Translations under genes and position numbers: made by a program
Shown: one piece after another, positions 13,261-15,437 of the stretch
How positions within the stretch are numbered: the stretch's first letter is position 1
Layout of the letters: every line of letters begins with the position of its first letter
From: Phycisphaerae bacterium
Lineage (GTDB): Bacteria; Planctomycetota; Phycisphaerae; Phycisphaerales; SM1A02
NCBI GenBank assembly: GCA_002591705.1
Contig: PAAB01000072.1
Location: forward strand, 1 to 15,437
Reading direction: 5' to 3'
DNA: 15,437 nt
The notes under the pieces: generated by a model
The model's input: the letters and a program-made list of their open reading frames with translations, nothing else
Database searches by the model: none
Told to the model about the DNA's origin: nothing

Positions 13261-14672
13261 GATTCGGTTGAAATATTTATCACTTTATTTTGAGAACTAT
13301 CATCCTCATTTTCATGCTTATTTTCATGCTTATTTTCATGCTTATTTTCAAAATTATTTTCAGTTTCACACGCTTGATTACTTTTAGATAATTGGTTGAT
13401 TTCTTCATTTTCCAACAAATTCTTCACGTCAATGTAACATTTCATTTCTTTCGGTTCCATCTTTACTTTTTTGTTTTTATTAGGTGCACGATGCTCATAG
13501 CCATCGACCCTTTCTTTTGCAATCGTTTTCCACAATTTATCTAGTTGTGGTAACGCGTATTCGAACCACATTTTATTTCGTAATACAAGAACACAGCTGA
13601 CTTGGTCAAGGCGCCAGTAATCGTTTCGCACCCATGTTATGTCCTTATGTTTTTCCATCATTTCATTTTCCCATTTTTCAAATTCCTCTTCTGTGCTTCC
13701 AAAAGGCAAATATTCATACAAAGGTAATCCCCCATTATTGAAGAACATAATAATACCCTTTGGCTTTCCATCTTTTGTCTCGCAAAAATCACCGTCTTCA
13801 TAAAACTCCTTTGCAGAGTCATACTCAATAAACCTCGTTTCTAGAAAATCGCATTCATCCAGTTCACAAACTTCCATTTGTAGCTGCATTTGTATCCAAT
13901 ACTCCATTTTTGGAATGCCGTCAATCTTACGATTCACGATGTTTTTGACCTCGACCATCCTACCATAACGCTGCGATTTATCGTCAGTGTTGATTCCATC
14001 GGGGGACGCCGCAAGATAGGATATACTTCGATGCGGTATACATCCAAAATCAGACACACTGGTATTGTATTGTTTATTATACCATTCAAGTGAAACATCC
14101 TCATATTTTTGCCCCCAATGCATTGGAGATTCAGTATTAACATTTTTATATTTTTCCACATCAATCGGACGACACTTGTCATAAATAAGTTCATTTTGTG
14201 CACGTTGAGTTCCAAAAGCCTTCCAAAGACTACTTGCGGTTAAGTATTTGTGTCTAAAGTGATACCATTCAGTGGTTCGTTGTTCCGGTTGAGGAACGCT
14301 TTTCAAATAATTTATCTTACGCGTCATTTTCTCAATAACAGGCGGAATTCTGATAAACGAATTGCTATAAGACCTTGGAGGACATATGTATGTGTAGTAT
14401 ATGGAAATTGCATCTTCTGTCGCGTTCTCCACATATTCTTCAATATCGAACTCAAAGACAGACTGCAACTGATTCGTCAAAACTTCAACGGTATCATGTA
14501 ATATTACAACACTGAACGTAGGATGTGCGTATATCATAGGATCCATCCGTATCATATCATGAATAAGAATACCAGCAGATTCAACAATTTGTCCATACTC
14601 AATGTCACTAATTAGCGGCGGCGCTTTTATTTCATTGATAATATTTTTCAACTCATCAAATTGGACTTGCAT
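13251..14672 (-). CDS. YqaJ/lambda-exonuclease-type viral recombinase nuclease
   Basis: This 473-residue protein has a PD-(D/E)XK nuclease domain of the YqaJ family at about 125-300, which in phages and giant viruses resects double-strand ends for recombination. Motifs: RTTEWYHFRHKYLTASS (132-148), WGQKYEDVSLEWY (186-198, Glu191), YLAASPDG (219-226, Asp225), MVEVKN (239-244, Glu241 and Lys243) and YWIQMQLQMEV (258-268, with the catalytic-region glutamines). All core residues are present. A virus-specific N-terminal region (1-125) and a long C-terminal region flank the domain; the last 50 residues are Glu/Asn/Lys rich with an ENKH repeat. AAAATTGA lies 41 nt before the ATG at 14672, inside the preceding gene's 3' end, predicting early transcription. 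Confidence 0.93.
   Translation of the reverse strand: MQVQFDELKNIINEIKAPPLISDIEYGQIVESAGILIHDMIRMDPMIYAHPTFSVVILHDTVEVLTNQLQSVFEFDIEEYVENATEDAISIYYTYICPPRSYSNSFIRIPPVIEKMTRKINYLKSVPQPEQRTTEWYHFRHKYLTASSLWKAFGTQRAQNELIYDKCRPIDVEKYKNVNTESPMHWGQKYEDVSLEWYNKQYNTSVSDFGCIPHRSISYLAASPDGINTDDKSQRYGRMVEVKNIVNRKIDGIPKMEYWIQMQLQMEVCELDECDFLETRFIEYDSAKEFYEDGDFCETKDGKPKGIIMFFNNGGLPLYEYLPFGSTEEEFEKWENEMMEKHKDITWVRNDYWRLDQVSCVLVLRNKMWFEYALPQLDKLWKTIAKERVDGYEHRAPNKNKKVKMEPKEMKCYIDVKNLLENEEINQLSKSNQACETENNFENKHENKHENKHENEDDSSQNKVINISTESYK
13309..13350 (-). repeat. 12-bp in-frame tandem repeat (ENKH) in the YqaJ gene
   Basis: TTTTCATGCTTA (plus strand) occurs three times and half of a fourth, encoding Glu-Asn-Lys-His units near the C-terminus of the YqaJ protein. 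Copies are identical. Confidence 0.93.
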
Positions 14673-14691
14673 GTCTATAAAGTAGTAATAT

Positions 14692-14714
14692 AGCTTTAAT
14701 TAATATTATTAGCT
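14692..14714 (-). terminator. Short bulged hairpin at the stop of the NEVDT protein
   Basis: AGCT and AAT (14692-14700, with a TT bulge) pair with ATTAGCT (14708-14714). It contains the stop at 14696-14698 and abuts the YqaJ early box. The stem is weak and may be chance. Confidence 0.3.
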
Positions 14715-15181
14715 TCAATTTTATCACGTTTACTTTTTGAGCGTCCTGTTCCCAGAGATTTTAACGTTGAAACCCTTTTTTCAACTCGTTTTAATGTAAA
14801 TTTTCTATTTGAAAATACGAGACATGGAATCTGTAATATTTCACCTTTCACGTTATCATAAATCACCTCCTTGGCACTAACGAGTCTTTTTCTCTCTAAC
14901 GCGCGCCCCAAATATTTTTTAAAACTATTTATATCAGTTTGTGACAATTCATTTTTTTCACCCAACTTGTCTGCATACTTATTTAATTTAACTATTTTAG
15001 TTGTCTTATTCAGTTTGCTCCACGTCTCCTTTTTATTATTATTGGTTTCATTGTCGAGGATTCTTTCAAGCGAATCAATAGCAGGTTCCACTTCGTTTGT
15101 GTCCACTTCGTTTGTGTCTACTTCGTTTGTGTCCACTTCGTTTGTGTCCACTTCGTTATTTAATACTATATTTTCATTCAT
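14696..15181 (-). CDS. Conserved giant-virus protein with NEVDT repeats
   Basis: This is a 161-residue protein. Residues 9-31 are four tandem copies of Asn-Glu-Val-Asp-Thr, an acidic disordered tract. The rest looks conserved: TWSKLNKTTKIVKLNKYADK (53-72), a helix NSFKKYLGRALERKRL, VIYDNVKGEILQIPCLVFSN (106-125) and RKFTLKRVEKRVSTLKSLGT (126-145), followed by a basic tail. I recall proteins with 'WxKLxKxxKxxKLxxY', 'IPCLxF' and 'FTLKRxxKRxSTLKSL' in mimivirus relatives, annotated as hypothetical. The strongly basic C-terminus against an acidic N-terminus suggests nucleic-acid or capsid contact, but no function is known. The ATG at 15181 is preceded by GATAAT. Its stop lies 23 bases before the YqaJ start. 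Confidence 0.8.
   Translation of the reverse strand: MNENIVLNNEVDTNEVDTNEVDTNEVDTNEVEPAIDSLERILDNETNNNKKETWSKLNKTTKIVKLNKYADKLGEKNELSQTDINSFKKYLGRALERKRLVSAKEVIYDNVKGEILQIPCLVFSNRKFTLKRVEKRVSTLKSLGTGRSKSKRDKIEANNIN
14714..14721 (-). promoter_or_regulatory. AAAATTGA early-promoter box of the YqaJ gene
   Basis: The plus strand reads TCAATTTT, so the minus strand carries the exact octamer 41 nt before the YqaJ ATG (14672). It lies inside the coding 3' end of the upstream gene, at its last few codons. Confidence 0.8.
15091..15156 (-). repeat. 15-bp in-frame tandem repeat (NEVDT)
   Basis: CTTCGTTTGTGTCCA (plus strand) occurs four times, one copy with a single change (T for C at 15119), plus a partial fifth. 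It encodes Asn-Glu-Val-Asp-Thr on the minus strand. The repeat keeps the opposite strand open too, producing a spurious plus-strand frame. Confidence 0.95.
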
Positions 15182-15213
15182 ATTATCTTATATTGTGACT
15201 TAAAGTTTAACTT

Positions 15214-15256
15214 GTTTTATTATGTCTTTTCACTCAATAAAATGAGATAATAAAAC
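15214..15256 (-). terminator. 10-bp hairpin downstream of the right-edge partial gene
   Basis: GTTTTATTAT (15214-15223) and ATAATAAAAC (15247-15256) are perfect inverted repeats. The 23-base interior can form a second small stem (CTCA with TGAG). It starts 16 bases after the minus-strand stop at 15273, which supports the partial gene there. Confidence 0.7.
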
Positions 15257-15272
15257 ATCTTATTTACATTAC

Positions 15273-15437
15273 CTAACACATGTCCTGTTTGGTCAAAGGG
15301 ACCTCCCCAGCTAACTCCCGAAGTAATTTCAGTTTCGTCTTTTCGGGCAATTCTGAAGTCGTAGAACCAACGATTTGTACATATTTTTCTTGCTGTTGGT
15401 CGTTTTCCATCCATTTTGGATAACGACTTTCAAATTC
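15273..15437 (-). CDS. C-terminus of a gene running off the right edge
   Basis: On the minus strand a frame is open from the window edge to a TAG at 15273-15275, giving 54 residues: EFESRYPKWMENDQ, then VQIVGSTTSELPEKTKLKLL and RELAGEVPLTKQDMC. The composition (charged amphipathic helices, an ELPEKTKLKLLRELAG segment) is that of a real protein end, and the stop is followed by a strong hairpin at 15214-15256 as for other genes here. A second frame on the same strand (ATG at 15414) is also open but would read through that hairpin. I do not recognise the family. Everything upstream of the fragment is outside the window. Confidence 0.62.
   Translation of the reverse strand, partial: EFESRYPKWMENDQQQEKYVQIVGSTTSELPEKTKLKLLRELAGEVPLTKQDMC

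Noticed and set aside
14871..15203. 110-residue plus-strand frame
   Set aside because: It is antisense to the NEVDT-repeat gene and stays open because of the 15-bp repeat; its serine/phenylalanine-rich product looks like a shadow.
15220..15414. 64-residue minus-strand frame
   Set aside because: It reads through the strong hairpin at 15214-15256 and overlaps the better-looking partial frame ending at 15273; kept only as an alternative.
1..15437. Transfer RNA genes, introns, inteins or insertion sequences
   Set aside because: I saw no cloverleaf, no intein motifs within the reductase or other enzymes, and no transposase or terminal inverted repeats.

Overview
The window reads as part of the genome of a large eukaryote-infecting DNA virus (Nucleocytoviricota, order Imitervirales). 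An alga-infecting mesomimivirid-type virus is my best guess, but the host and exact lineage cannot be fixed from sequence alone. Reasons: the DNA is AT-rich and densely packed on both strands, with no gene-free gap longer than about 180 bases. The gene set is typical of the group: class I ribonucleotide reductase large subunit, deoxynucleoside kinase, YqaJ-type nuclease, DEDDh exonuclease, RNase HII, Erv1-like sulfhydryl oxidase, membrane thioredoxin, patatin-like lipase, ClpP, and several small families known only from giant viruses. The Mimivirus early-promoter octamer AAAATTGA occurs four times that I could find, each time 38-48 nt before a start codon on the correct strand. Many 3' ends carry palindromic hairpins like those that set mRNA ends in Mimivirus.

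Layout. 3-704 (+): 3' end of a gene with a Glu-Ala repeat and a three-repeat fascin-like beta-trefoil. 881-1531 (+): early-promoter deoxynucleoside kinase. 1537-4149 (-): five small genes in one direction: a myristoylatable rhodanese-like protein, a conserved giant-virus protein with a basic tail, a small C-terminally conserved protein, an HNH-like zinc protein and a DUF5759-like protein. 4210-5121 (+): patatin-like lipase, overlapping tail-to-tail with a membrane thioredoxin (5108-5536, -). 5627-7652: a tight cluster of small proteins, many of them membrane proteins, including the sulfhydryl oxidase and a Cys/Pro-rich membrane protein. 7709-9775 (+): RNase HII, an unknown protein and a DEDDh exonuclease. 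9844-12357 (-): ribonucleotide reductase. 12466-13221 (+): ClpP. 13251-15181 (-): YqaJ nuclease and a conserved protein with NEVDT repeats. 15273-15437 (-): the C-terminus of a gene that runs off the right edge.

How the genes fit together. Two functional groups stand out. One makes and processes DNA: dNTP supply (kinase, reductase), RNA-primer removal (RNase HII) and end resection or proofreading-type nucleases (DEDDh, YqaJ). Three of its members carry the early octamer. The other is a virion redox and membrane group at 5108-7652: thioredoxin, Erv1-like oxidase and a cysteine-rich membrane protein, similar in logic to the poxvirus cytoplasmic disulfide pathway. Several genes outside the early class have TATATAATG or similar at the start codon, which may be a late-promoter signature. 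Five tandem repeats are present. The four in coding sequence have periods of 6, 9, 12 and 15 bases and the noncoding one has a period of 14.
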